Assembly: GCF_904849725.1 (NCBI RefSeq)
Contig: NC_058522.1
Location: 235,141,084-235,205,083, forward strand
Direction: 5' to 3'
DNA from: Hordeum vulgare subsp. vulgare
Lineage: Eukaryota > Streptophyta > Magnoliopsida > Poales > Poaceae
Length of the DNA: 64,000 nucleotides
Under the pieces are notes generated by a model, which was given only the letters and a program-made list of their open reading frames with translations, searched no databases and had not been told where the DNA came from. Position numbers and translations under genes: made by a program. Of this stretch, positions 1 to 11,875 are shown one piece after another; the first letter of the stretch is position 1; every line of letters starts with the position of its first letter.

Positions 1-874
1 GGGCGTCTAACTTGTTTTTGCAGGGTATGCATGTGATGTGATATGGCCAAAGACATGATATGATATATTGGATGTATGAGATGCTCATGTTGTAATAGTT
101 AATTATCGACTTGCACGTCAATGCTACGGCAACCAGCAGAATCCATAGGGTTGTCTTTAAACTAACGTTTGTGTTTGCAGATGTGTTTACTATATTGCTA
201 GGTTGTAGCTTTAGTAGTAATAGCGTAGATAGAACGACAACCTCGATGGCGGCACGATGATGGAGATCATGGTGTGGCACCGGTGACGATGAAGATCATG
301 CCGATGCTTTGGTGATGGAGATCAGGAAGCACAAGATCATGTCCGTATCATGTCACTTATGAATTGCTTGTGATGTTAATCTTTTTATGCACCATATCTT
401 GCTTAGAACGACGGCAACATTGTAAGGTGGTCCATCACTAAATTTAGAGATAAAATTGTGTTCTCCCCGACTGTGCACCGTTGCGATAGTTCATCGTTTC
501 AAGACACCATGTGATGATCGGGTGTGATAGACTCAACATTCACATACAACGGGTGCAAAACAGTTGCACACGCGGAACACTCGGGTTAAACTTGACGACT
601 CTAGCATGTACGGACATGGGTTCGAACAAAAGAGACCGAAAGGTCGAGCATGAATCGTATAGTTGATATGATTAACATAGAGATGTTTACCACTGAAACT
701 ACACTCAGCTCACGTGATGATCGGACTTGAGTTAGTGAATTTGGATCACGCCACACTCAAATGACTAGAGAGATGTCTATTTGAGTGGTAGTTTATTAGT
801 AATATGATTAGCCGGACTCTAATTGTCTTGAACATAGTCTAAGTTCACTTTGCAATATTTTATGTTGTAGATCA
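1..874 (+). other. 5' untranslated leader of the Angela-like copia element
   Basis: This stretch lies before the gag start and has no ORF. It matches my memory of the long leader found in BARE/Angela-type elements (segments such as gatgatcgggtgtgatag and caacgggtgcaaaacagttg). I see no gene in it. Confidence 0.7.
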
Positions 875-1770
875 ATGGCTCATGCAGTAAGGAACCCGGA
901 ATTTCAATACGTTCCTAGAGAAAGCTAAGCTGAAAGATGATGGTAGCAACTTTGTAGACTGGGCTCGTCATTTGAGGCTCATCCTACAAGTTGGGAAAAA
1001 GAATTATGTCCTTGATGCAGCGCTAGGAGATGAACCACGCGCTACGTCTGATCAAGATGTTTTGAACGCTTGGCAAGCATGTAAAGAGGACTACTCAGTA
1101 GTTCAATGTGCAGTCTTGTATGGCTTTAGAACCGGGACATCAACGACGCTTTGAACGTCATGGAGCATATGAGATGTTCTAGGAGTTGAAGTTTATCTTT
1201 CAGAAGAATGCCCGGATCGAGAGGTATGTGACCTCCAATAAATTCTATGCTTGCAAAATGGAGGAGAATTCGTTTGTCAGTGAACTTGTGCTCAAAATGT
1301 CTGGGTACTCAAACCGTCTAGCTGAGCTGGGAGTTGAACTCCCGCAAGAGGCTATCACTGACAGAATTCTTCAATCACTGCCACCTAGCTACAAGGGCTT
1401 TGTGTTGAACTATAACATGCAAGGGATGAACAAGTCACCCGGCGAGTTATTCGTGATGCTGAAAGTCGCAGAGTCAGTACTCTAGAAAGAACATCAAGTG
1501 TTGATGGTCAATAAGACCACTAGTTTCAAGAGAAACAACAAAGGCAAGAAGGGTAACTCCAAGAAGAGCGGCAAAACTATTGCCACTCCGACGAAGAAAC
1601 CCAAGGTTGGACCTAAGCCGGAAACAGAGTGCTAATATTGCAAAGGGATGGGTCACTGGAAGCGCAACTGCCCCAAGTATTTTGCTGATAAGAAGGCGGC
1701 CAACGCCAAACCAGGTATATGTGATATACATGTTATTGATGTGTACCTAACCAACACTCGTGGTAGTGCC
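875..1770 (+). pseudogene. gag of Angela-like copia element, broken
   Basis: Gag is the capsid and nucleocapsid protein that packages the element RNA in the cytoplasm. A start is at 875 (MAHAVRNPEF), followed by an early stop and a frame change into the segment at 972-1154 (VGKKNYVLDA, ALGDEP). The next segment, 1186-1485, carries ARIERY, FYACKMEEN and QSLPPSYKGF, typical of UBN2-type copia gag. A nucleocapsid zinc knuckle of CX2CX4HX4C form lies at 1630-1671, but a TAA stop sits between its first two cysteines (1633-1635). TAG stops lie at 1483 and 1771. Family identity is clear; the gene is dead. Confidence 0.85.
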
Positions 1771-3200
1771 TAGGTATTTGATACCAGTTCTGTTGCTCAT
1801 ATTTGCAACTTGAAGCAGGAACTGCGGAATAAACGAAGGCTGGCGAAGGATGAAGCGACGATCCGCATGGGAAATGATTCCAAGGTTGATGCAATCGCCG
1901 TTGGCACGGTCTCACTTCAGTTACCATCAGGATTAGTTATGAACTTAAATAATTGCTATTTAGTGCCTGCGTTAAGCATGAACATTATATTTGGATCTTT
2001 TTTACTGCGAGACGGTTACTCATTTAAGTCAGAGAATAATGGTTGTTCTATTTTTATGAGTAATATCTTTTATGGTCATGCACCCAATGTGACGGGTTTG
2101 TTCATATTGAATCTTGATTGTGATGACACACATATCCATAACACTGAGACCAAAAGATGTAGAGTAGACAATGATAGCACCTCCTTTTTGTGGCACTGCC
2201 GCTTAGGTCATATTGGTGTAAAGCGCAAGAAGAAACTCCATGCTAATGGACTTTTGGAGTCACTTGAGTTCGAATCACTTGACACGTGCGAACCATGCCT
2301 CATGGGCAAGATGACCAAGACTCCGTTCTCTCGAACAATGTAGCGTGCAAGTGACTTGTTGGAGATCTTACATATTGATGTGTGCGGTCCAATGAGTGTG
2401 GAGGCGCATGGCGGATATCATTATTTTCTCACCTTCACTTATGATTTGAGTAGGTATGCATGTATCTACTTGATGAAGCACAAGTCTGAAACGTTTGAAA
2501 AGTTCAAGAAATTTCAGAGTGAAGTTGAAAATCATCATAACAAGAAGATCAAGGTCCTATGATCTGATCGAGGGGCGAATATCTGAGTTTTGAGTTTGTG
2601 CTCACTTAAGACAACGTTGAATCCTTTCACAGTTGACACCGCCTGGAACACCATAGCATAATGGTGTGTCCGAACGTCATAATCGTACTTTGTTAGATAT
2701 GGTGCGATCTATGATGTCTCTTACCGATTTGCCATTGTCGTTTTGGGGTTATGCATTAGAGACAATTGCATTCACTTTAAATAGGGCACCATCAAAATCC
2801 GTTGAGACGACACCATATGAGATGTGGTATGGCAAGAAGCCAAAGTTGTCATTTCTTAAAGTTTGGGGATGTGATGCTTACGTCAAAAAGCTTCAGCCTG
2901 AAAAGCTGGAACCCAAAGCAGAAAAGTGTGTCTACATAGGTTACCCAAAAGAGACAGTTGGGTACACCTTCTATATCAGATCCGAGGGCAAAGTGTTTGT
3001 TGCTAAGAACGAAGCTTTTCTTGAGAAGGAGTTTCTCTCGAAAGAACTGAGTGGGAGGAAGATAGAACTTGATGAGGTTGTGGAATCTGTGCTCCCTATA
3101 GATGGTGGCGCGGGGCAGAAGGAAATCTCTCTCGAGGCAACACCAGTTGAGGAGGAATCTAATGATGATGATCATGAGGCTTCGGATCAAGTTACTATCG
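1771..3200 (+). pseudogene. protease and integrase region of copia pol, broken
   Basis: The aspartic protease starts right after the stop at 1771. Its active site reads FDTSSVAHIC (1777-1806), so the expected D-T/S-G triad has lost its glycine. The integrase zinc-binding part follows at about 2187-2320 (WHCRLGHIG, then CEPCLMGK; HHCC pattern). The first catalytic Asp is in ILHIDVCGPM (about 2365-2394), the second in a SDRG segment near 2563-2574, and the Glu is in SERHNRTLLD (from 2669). Stops at 2341 and 2560 and a frame change between about 2575 and 2666 split the domain. A shifted-C-terminus marker, YEMWYGKKP, lies at 2815-2841. Confidence 0.88.
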
Positions 3201-4770
3201 GACCTCGCAGGTCGACAAGATCACGTACTGCTCCTGAGTGGTATGTGAATCCTGTCTTATCTATAATGTTGTTAGACAACAATGAGTCTACGAATTATCA
3301 AGAAGCAATGGTGGGCCCGGATTCCAACAAATGGTTAGAGGCCATGAAGTCCGAGATAGTATCTATGTATGAAAACAAAGTGTGGACCTTGGAAGTATTA
3401 CCTGAAGGTCGTAAGGCTGTTCAGAACAAATGGATCTTTAAGAAGAAGACGGATGCGGAGGGTAATGTGACCATTTATAAAGCTTGAGTTGTGGCAAAGG
3501 GTTTTTCACAAGTTCAAGGAGTTGACTACGATGAGACATTCTCACCAGTATCGATGCTTAAATCCGTCCGAATCATGTTAGCAATAGCTGCATTTTTCGA
3601 TTATGAAATCTGGCAGATGGATGTCAAAACGGCGTTCCTTAATGGTTTTCTTAAGGAAGAGTTGTATATGATGAAGCCCAAAGGTTTTTTCGATTCAAAG
3701 AATGCTAACAAAGTATGCAAGCTCCAGCGATCCATTTATGGGCTAGTGCAAGCATCACGGAGTTGGAATAAGAGCTTTGATGAGGTGATCAAGGCGTTTG
3801 GGTTTATACAAGTTGTTGGAGAATCTTGTATATACAAGAAAGTGAGTGGGAGCTCTATAGCGTTTCTAATATTATATGTGGATGACATCTTGCTGATTGG
3901 AAACAATGTGGAGTTTTTAGAGAGCGTAAAGGATTACTTGAACAAATGTTTTTAATGAAAGACCTAGGAGAAGTTGCTTACATATTAGATATTAAGATCT
4001 ATAAAGATAGATCGAGGCGCCTAATAGGACTTTCACAAAGCACATACCTTGATAAAGTTTTGAAGAAGTTCAAAATGGAGCAATCCAAGAAGGGGTTCTT
4101 GCCAGTATTACAAGGTATAAAGTGGAGTAAGACTCAGTGTCCAGTGACTGCAGAAGATAGAGAAAAGATGAGTACCGTCCCCTATGCTTCAGCCATAGTG
4201 TCTATCATGTATGCAATGATGTGCACAAGACCGGACGTCAGCCTGGCCATAAGTATGGCAGGCAGGTTTCAAAGTGATCCAGGAGTGGAATACTGGGCGG
4301 CGGTCAAGAATATTCTGAAGTACCTGAAAAGGACTAAGGAAATGTTTCTCGTTTATGGAGGTGACGAAGAGCTCGTCGTAAAGGGTTACATCGATGCAAG
4401 CTTTAACACTGATCCAGATGACTCTAAGTCTCAAATCAGATACATATTTATTCTCAACGGGGGTGCGGTAAGCTGGTGCAGTTCCAAGCAAAGCATCGTG
4501 GCAGATTCTACATGTGAAGCGGAGTACATGGCTGCCTCGAAGGCGGCTAAGGAGGGTGTCTGGATGAAGCAGTTCATGACGGATCTTGGAGTTGTGCGCA
4601 GCACACTGAATCCAATAACTCTGTTCTGTGACAACACTGGTGCCATTGTTCTAGCAAAGGAACCAAGGTTTCACAAGAAGACCAGACACATCAAACGACG
4701 CTTCAACCTCATCCGCGATTATGTCGAAGGAGAGGACGTAAATATTTGCAAAGTGCACAAGGACCGCTGA
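3201..4770 (+). pseudogene. reverse transcriptase and RNase H of copia pol, broken
   Basis: This part copies element RNA to DNA and removes the RNA strand. Visible copia RT landmarks are KWIFKKKTDAEG, VAKGFSQVQGVDYDETFSPV (3494-3553), QMDVKTAFLNG, RSIYGLVQASRSW and the catalytic LYVDDILLIG (about 3873-3902), which is intact. A TGA at 3485 and a one-base frame change near 3950 interrupt it. The RNase H part has YIDASFN, SKQSIVADSTCEAEY (about 4486-4530) and FCDNTGAI, and ends at a normal stop, 4768-4770. Of this element's domains it is the best preserved. Confidence 0.92.
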
Positions 4771-4892
4771 CTAAACCTCTTCCACGACCGAAGCATGATC
4801 AACACCAGAACTGTATGGGTGTTAAATTCATTTGAATGTAAAACACATAGCGATGTGAGACTAGATTAATGACTCTAGTGCAAGTGGGAGAC
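4771..4892 (+). other. 3' untranslated region and polypurine tract of copia element
   Basis: A short non-coding spacer lies between the pol stop and the LTR. The purine-rich caagtgggagac (4881-4892) directly abuts the LTR start, as expected for the plus-strand primer. Confidence 0.8.
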
Positions 4893-6554
4893 TGTTGGAA
4901 ATATGCCCTAGAGGCAATGATAAAATAGTTATTATTATTTTTCCTGTTTCAAGATAATCTTTTATTATCCATGCTATAATTGTGTTGAATGAAAACATAA
5001 ATGCATGTGTGGATATATAGACAAAAAATGTCCCTAGTAAGCCTCTAGTTGACTAGCCAGTTGATCAAGGATGGTTAAGGTTTTTTGACCATACGCAAGT
5101 GTTGATGTAACTCACTAACGACAGAGGAATGCCTTGTGTGTATCAAACGTCACAACGTTACTAGGTGACTATAAAGGTTCTCTACAGGTATCTTCGAAGG
5201 TGTCCGTTCAGTTAGCATGGATCAAGGCTGGGATTTTTCACTCCGTGTGACGGAGAGGTATCTCGGGGCCCACTCGATAATACAACATCACATATAAGCC
5301 TTGCAAGCACCATGGCTAATGTGTTAGTCACGAGATCTTCTATTATGGAACGAGTAAAGAGACTTGCCAGCAACGAGATTGAAATAGGTATAGGGATACC
5401 GACAATCAAATCTCGGGCAAGTAACATACCGAAGGACAAAGGGAATGGTATACGGGATTATATGAATCCTTGGCATAGAGTTCAACCGATAAGATGTTCG
5501 TAGAATATGTAGGATCCAATATGGACATCCAGGTCCCGGTGTTGGATATTGACCGGGGAGTGTCTCAGGTCATGTCTGCATAGTTCTTGAACCCGCAGGG
5601 TCTGCACACTTAAGGTTCGGTGATGTTTCGGTATAGTTGAGTTATAGGTGTTGGTGTACGAAGGTTTCTTCGGAGTCCCGGATGAGATAACGGACATCAC
5701 GAGGGTTTGCGAAATGGTCTGGAAATGAAGATTGATATATAGGATTGTTTCATTTGGCCTCTGGAAAGATTTCGGGCATTACCGGCAGTGTACCGGTAGT
5801 GACAAATGGGTTCCGGGCTTTTACCGGGAGGGGCCCACCCACCCGGGAGTGAACATAATAGCCCATGGGTGGCGCACCAGCCCTTGGTGGGCTGGTGAGG
5901 CCAGCCCAAGTGGACTATTTCGGCTAAAGGAAAAAATCAAGGAGACAAAAAAGAGGGAGGTGGGAATGAAGGAAGGGACTCCTCCTTTCCCAAACCGTAT
6001 TGGAGTTGGAGTCCCTCCTCTCCCACTTCGGCTGGCGCCCTAGGGGATCCCTTGAGCCCCAAGGCTATCCCCTCCCCTCCTCCTATATATACTAGAGGTT
6101 TTAGGGTTTTTGAGACACAACTTTTCCACGTGCAACCCTAAACCTCTACTTCGTAGTTCTTCCTCTAGATCGGTTTTCTGCGGAGCTCGGGCGGAGCCCT
6201 GCAGGAATAGATCATCACCATCACCGGCATGCTATCACGTCGCCACGCTGCCAGAGAACTCATCTACTTCCCTGTCTCTCCTGCTGGATCAAGAAGGGAG
6301 AGATAGTCATCGAGTTGTACGTGTGTTGAATGTGGAGGTGCCGTCCGTTCGGTGCTAGATCGGGACGGATCGTGGGACGACAGTGATTTGAATCACGAAG
6401 CTGTTCCACTACATCAACCACGTTTCTTAATGCTTCCCGCTTAGCTATCTACAAGGGTATGTGGATCCGATCTCCCTCTTGTAGAAGAACATCACCATGA
6501 TAGGTCTTCGTGTGCGTAGGAAAGTTTTTGTTTCCCATGCAACGTTCCCCAACA
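4893..6554 (+). repeat. 3' LTR of Angela/BARE-like copia element
   Basis: The LTR runs from TGTTGGAAATATG to CGTTCCCCAACA, about 1.66 kb, with TG...CA ends. ORFs inside it are chance frames. It directly abuts the rest of an Athila-like LTR at 6555, whose sequence continues as in the 3' copy near 12139. Confidence 0.92.
6083..6091 (+). promoter_or_regulatory. TATA box of Angela-like LTR promoter
   Basis: The motif ctatatata is followed by actagaggttttagggtt, the usual arrangement around the transcription start in BARE/Angela LTRs. It is the only strong TATA motif in the GC-rich middle of the LTR. Confidence 0.6.
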
Positions 6555-7833
6555 CAGCACACCTGCCGGGAGGCCATAAGCGTGCAGGGCGCAACCTGGG
6601 GGGAGAGCCCCTGGCTTGTGGGTCCCTTCAAAGCCTACTAACCCTAATCTTCATCCTATAAATTTCCAAATATTCCCCCAATACCAGACGGACACCAAAA
6701 AATACTTTTTTACCAGCGGAAGCCTCTGTTTTTGTAAGATCCAATCTTGGAGCCTTTTCCTGTAATCTGCTAAAGGGGGATTCAATCACGGAGGGCATCT
6801 ACATCAACTACATTGCCTCTACGATGATGCATGAGTAGTTTACCACACACCTACGCGTCCATAGCTAGTAGATAGATGGCTTCTTCTCTCTCTTTGTTCT
6901 TCAATACCATGTTCTTCATGATCTTCATGAAGATCTATCTGATGTAAGACTCTTTTTCGGTGTGTTTGTCGAGATCCGATTAATTGATGGTTTATGTTCG
7001 GATTATCTTTGAATATTATTTGAATCTTCTCGAAGAGTTATTGGTTTGGTTTGGCCAACTAGATTGGTAATTCTTGCAATGGGAGAAGTGCTTAGTTTTG
7101 GGTTCAATATTGTGGTGTCCTCACCCAGTTACAAAGTATGGGTAGCGAGGCACATACTGCATTGTTGCCATCGAGCATAAAAAGATGGGGTTTTCATCAT
7201 ATTGCTTGAGTTTATCCCTTTACATCATGTCATCTTACTTAATGTGTTACTCTGTTCTTCATGATCTTCATACTCTAGATGCAGACAAGAGCAAGAGTTG
7301 GTCGATATGTGGAGTAATAGTAGTAGATGTAGAATCATTTTGGTCTACTTGCATGGACATGATGCCTATATGCATAATCATTGCCTTAGATATCTTCATA
7401 ATTATTCATTTTTCTATCACTTGCTGGACAGTAATTTGTTCACCCATCGCATTACTTTCCTTCATGAGAGAAGCCTCTAGTGAAAACTATGGCCCCCTGG
7501 TCTATTTGAAATATTATATTATCAGATCTATAAACCAAAAATTCCAAATATATATTGCTGCACTTATTTATTTACTTTTGGTTCTTTCAATCTTTTATAT
7601 CTATCTCTATGAGATCTCATCCTTGCGAATAACCATGAAGGGATTAACAACCCCTTTGTTGCGTTGGGTGCAAGTGTTTGATTATTTGTGTAGGTGCTAA
7701 GATTGGAGCCTTGCTTGTTCCTCCTACTAGATTGATACCTTGGTTCTCAACAAACTAAGGGAAATACTTATCTACTTTGCTGCATCACCCTTTCCTATTC
7801 AAGGGAAAACAAATGCAAGCTAAAGAAGTAGCA
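6555..7833 (+). repeat. 5' LTR (3' part) of Athila-like element
   Basis: It aligns by eye with the 3' LTR from about 12139 onward (cacctgccgggaggcca, then cctcctaaccctaatctt-like text, then ggcttcttctctctctttg). The first 260-280 bases of the LTR lie left of the copia insertion, outside the window. It ends aagaagtagca at 7833. The 171-codon frame at 7185-7700 is inside the LTR and hydrophobic only by base composition; I do not call it a gene. Confidence 0.88.
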
Positions 7834-7844
7834 AGAAGGATTTC

Positions 7845-7862
7845 TGGCGCCGTTGCAGGGGA
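7845..7862 (+). other. primer-binding site of Athila-like element
   Basis: tggcgccgttgcagggga lies 11 bases after the LTR end. The TGGCGCCGTTGCCGGGG form is the classic Athila-lineage PBS, complementary to a tRNA-Asp 3' end; here one base differs. Confidence 0.75.
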
Positions 7863-8118
7863 GGATACATAGCAAGATCAATCTTACCAAGTACCCACCG
7901 CAAACTGATCTCTTGCATTTACTTTGTTTGCCATTTGCCTCTCGTTTTCCTCTCCCCCACTTCTAAAATGATTTTCAAAAAATACCAAAAAGATTTGCCT
8001 TTTTATTCATCCTTGTTCCGCTCGTCTTTTTCTTCTGTTCGCTTCCATGGCTCAACCCAAAAGTTTATATCCGTAACATAGGAAGTTCAAAGATATTGAG
8101 AATAATGTTAAGGGATTC

Positions 8119-9186
8119 ATGTCGCTCCAGTTTGCCCATAATAGTTTCTTTAGGAACGAGCTTAAATAACAAAGGTTTATGTTGGAATAGATGAATAAAG
8201 AACTTGATGATATGACTAAGGAATTTTGTGGATTGAAATTTCATTTTGCTCACCTTGCAAATTTAGTAGGCCAAATTTCTAATAAACAAGCCACCTTAGT
8301 TAATAAAATGGCCACGAAGCCATAATCTTTAAATAGTGATGAAGATATTAAAGTGGTTGATGCGACTCCTATTGAATCTTTGTTTTGTAATACAAATCTT
8401 GAAAAATATGGGACTCGAGATGAGTCAACATTAGTTAAAAGGGGTCCTAATGATTCGGAGTTTATAGATCTTAATGCCAAGATTGATAAAAGTGGGATTG
8501 AAAATGTAAAAACTTTAAGTAGCAATGAACCCAATCTTCTGGATTTCAAGGATTTTAATTATTATAGTTGTTCTTTGATTGATTGTGATTCCTTGTTGCA
8601 ATCCATGTTGAGTTCTCCACATGCTTATAGTCAAAATAAAGCTTTTACTAAACATATTGTGGATGCTATGATGAAATCTTTTAAAGAAAAACATGAGTTC
8701 CAAGTTTCTATACCTAGAAAGCTTTATGATGAGTGGAAACCTACTATTAATATTAAAATTAAAGATTATTAGTGCCATGCTTTGTGTGATTTGGGTGCTA
8801 GCGTTTCCACGATTCCAAAAACTTTATGTGATGTTCTAGGTTTCCGTGAATTTGATGATTGCTCTTTGAATTTGCATCCAGCGGATTCCACAATTAAGAA
8901 ACCCACGGGAAGGATTAATGATGGGGTTATTGTTAAAAATAGGAATTATGTGACCATAGATTTCATTGTTCTTGATATAGATTGCAATCCTACATGTCCT
9001 ATTATTCTTGGTATACCTTTCGTTAGAACCGTTGGTGCAATTGTTGATATGAAGGAAGGAAATATTAGATTCCAAATTCCTTTAAGGAAAGGCATGGATC
9101 ACTTTCCTAGAAAGAAAATAAAATTTCCTTATGAATCTATTATGGGACCCACTTATGTATTGCATACCAAAGATGAAAATACCTAG
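8119..9186 (+). pseudogene. Athila-like ORF with retroviral-type aspartic protease domain
   Basis: One reading frame runs from an ATG at 8119 to the stop at 9184-9186. It is interrupted by stops soon after the start, at about 8323 and at 8770. The N-terminal part is a charged, Asn/Lys/Asp-rich region without a recognised domain. The C-terminal part has the protease core: CDLGASVSTIPKTL (8782-8823; active-site D-L-G-A-S) and, later, CPIILGIPFVRTVGA, the second strand-loop typical of Athila-type proteases. Nothing resembling reverse transcriptase follows. This fits a non-autonomous family that keeps a gag/protease-like protein. AT-rich codon use matches the rest of the element. Confidence 0.75.
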
Positions 9187-11875
9187 ATCTATTGCATTAT
9201 GGTTTGCTAGGGGCGTTAAACAATAGCGGTTGCTGGAAGGCAACCCAATTTAATTTTTATGTTTTTGTTGTTCTTCTATTTCAGAGTGTTGCACACATTA
9301 TTACCTCTACAATAATGGTGTTTTCTTGTTTTAATTAGTGTTTTAGCCAAGTAAGACCTTTGGGATGGTCTACGGTGTTTGCAAATTGATTTTGCTGAAA
9401 AAACACAAACTTTCACCCTTAGTTCATGAATTTTTCAAATTCACTTGAACGTGATTTTGATATGAATTTTTTACACAAGATTGATATACAAATTTCCCAG
9501 ATCTTTCTAATTTTTCATAATTTTGGGTGTTACAAAACTATTCGAAGTATACAGATTGCTACAAACTCTTCTGTTTTTGACATATTCTGTTCTTCTTTGT
9601 GTTGCTTCGTTATTTTGATGTATCTGTGGGTTGTATCGGGGGGTATCAACCATGGAGAAGTTGAAATACAATAAATATTACACCAATATGAATAAGTAAT
9701 GAGTTCACAACAGTACCTAAAGTGGTGATTTATTTTTCTTATACTAACAGATCTCATGAGTTTTGTGTTGTGAAGTTTTCAAATTTTAGATAAAGATTTG
9801 ATGGTCTATGGAATAAGGAGTGGCAAGATCCTAATCTTGGGGATGCCCAAGGCACCCCAATTCATATTCAAGGAAACCAAAGAGCCTATGCTTGAGGATG
9901 CCCCGGAAGGCATCCCCAATTTCATCTTCAATCCATCGGTAAATTTACTTGAGGCTATATTTTTATTCACCACATGATATGTGTTTTGCTTGTAGCATAT
10001 TGTATGATATGAGTCTTTAATTTTTAGTTTTCTGTAGTCACCCTTTATGCACACATCTATGAGAGAGACACGCTGAATCATGAATTTGTTAGAATACTCA
10101 CTTATATTATGTTGAGAGTCTTTAAACAGCATGATAATTGTTTAGCTTATGAATTTAGTCCTAATATATGGGCATCCAAGAGGGATATAATAAAAACTTT
10201 CATGTTAAGTTCATTAAATATGATGAGAAGTTTGATTCCTTGCATATAGTTTTGAGATATGAAGATGGTAATATGAGAGACGTGCTAGTAAGTAATTGTG
10301 AATTGGAAGAAATACTTGTATTAAAGTTTTTCATTCCCGTAGCATGCACGTATGGTGAACCGTTATGTGATGAAGTTGGAGCATGATTTGTGTAGTGATT
10401 GTCAACCTTTGTGTGAGAGTCAGGATCGCGCGATGGTTTACTCCTACCAACCCTTCCCCTAGGAGCATGCGTCTAATAATTTTCTTCGATAACTAATAGA
10501 CTTTTGTAATAAGTATGTGAGTTCTTTATGACTAATGTTGAGTCCATGGATTATACACACTCTCACCCTTCCACCATTGGTAGTCTCTCTAGTACCACAC
10601 AACTTCCGCCGGTGCATTAAATCCACTTTCCTCAAAACAGCCACCATATATTTTCCTCAAAACAACCACCATACCTACCTATTATGGCATTTCCATAGCC
10701 ATTCCGAGATATCTTGCCATGCAACTTCCACCGTTGTGTTTTTTATGACACACACTATCATTGTCATATTGCCTTGCATGATCGTAAGGTAGCTAGCATG
10801 ATGCTTATGTCCTAACTATGCTAGATCATTGCGCATCCCGGTACACCACCGGAGGCATGCATATAGAGTCATATTTTGTTCTAGGAATTGAGTTGTAAGT
10901 AAATAAAAGTGTGATGATTTGCAGTACTAGAGCATTGTCCCATGTGAGAGAAAAGGATGATGGAAAGATATGATTCCCTCACAAGTTGGGATGAGTGTCC
11001 GGGCTTTACAAAAAACAACAGGCCAGTGAAGCCCATAAAAATAAATGAGGCCAAAGATGCCTACCAAAAACATAAGAGAAAAGAGAGAAGGGACAATGCT
11101 ACTATCTGTTTCCATACTTGAGCTTCAAAGTAGCACCATAATCTTCATAATAGAGAGTCCCCTATTTTTTTCACTTTCATATACTAGTGGGAATTTGTTT
11201 TTCATTATAGAACTTCGCTTGTATATTCCATTGATGGGCTTCCTCAAGTTGCCCTAGGTCTTCAAGAGCAAGCGAGTTGGATGCACACCCACTTAGTTTC
11301 TTTTTGAGATTTCATACACTTATAGCTCTACTTCATCCGTTGCATGGAAATCCCTACTCACTCACATTGATATCTATTGATGGGCATCTCCATAGCCTAT
11401 TGATATGCCTAGTTGATGTGAGACTATCTTCTCCTCTTTTTCCTTTGCAACCTCCCCCGTATTTTGTTCCACCTATAATGTTATATCCATGGCTCATGCT
11501 CATGTATTGCATGAGAGTTGAAAAGTTTTGAGAACATAAAATGTGTGAAACAATTGCTTGAGTTTCATCGGGGTTGTGCATGATATAAATACTTTGTGTG
11601 GTGAAGATGGAGCATAACCAGACTATATGATTTTGAGGGATAACTTTCTAAGGCCATGTTATTTTGAAAGGACACAATTGCATTGTTAGTATTCTTGAAG
11701 CATTATCAATTTTATGTCAATATTAGTCTTTTGTTTTGAATCTTATCGATCTGAATATTCATGCCACAATAAAGAATATTACATGGATAAATATGTAAAG
11801 TAGCATTCCACATCAAAAATTCTATTTTATCATTTACCTACAAGAGGACGAGCAGGAATTAAGCTTGGGGATGCT
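9187..11875 (+). other. long non-coding 3' internal region of Athila-like element
   Basis: These 2.7 kb hold no credible gene; frames such as 10168-10386 are short. The text is the conserved untranslated region of this Triticeae family, including ttggggatgcc repeats near 9836-9920 and the polypurine tract aagcttggggatgct (about 11861-11875) just before the 3' LTR. Confidence 0.7.

Larger units (their letters stand above)
1..6554 (+). mobile_element. Ty1-copia retrotransposon, Angela/BARE/WIS-like, 3' part (5' end outside window)
   Basis: This is the internal region plus the 3' LTR of a copia element. The order gag, protease, integrase, reverse transcriptase, RNase H is the copia order, and the 3' LTR begins TGTTGGAAATATGCCC, the known start of the BARE/WIS/Angela group in Triticeae. 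The 5' LTR and primer-binding site lie upstream of the window. The coding region is broken by many stops and frameshifts, so this copy cannot make a polyprotein. The element ends at 6554, inside the 5' LTR of an Athila-like gypsy element, so it is the younger of the two. Its target-site duplication cannot be checked because the left end is missing. Confidence 0.93.

Noticed and set aside
7185..7700. 171-codon hydrophobic ORF
   Set aside because: It lies inside an Athila-like LTR and recurs, broken, in the other LTR; no start context or domain.
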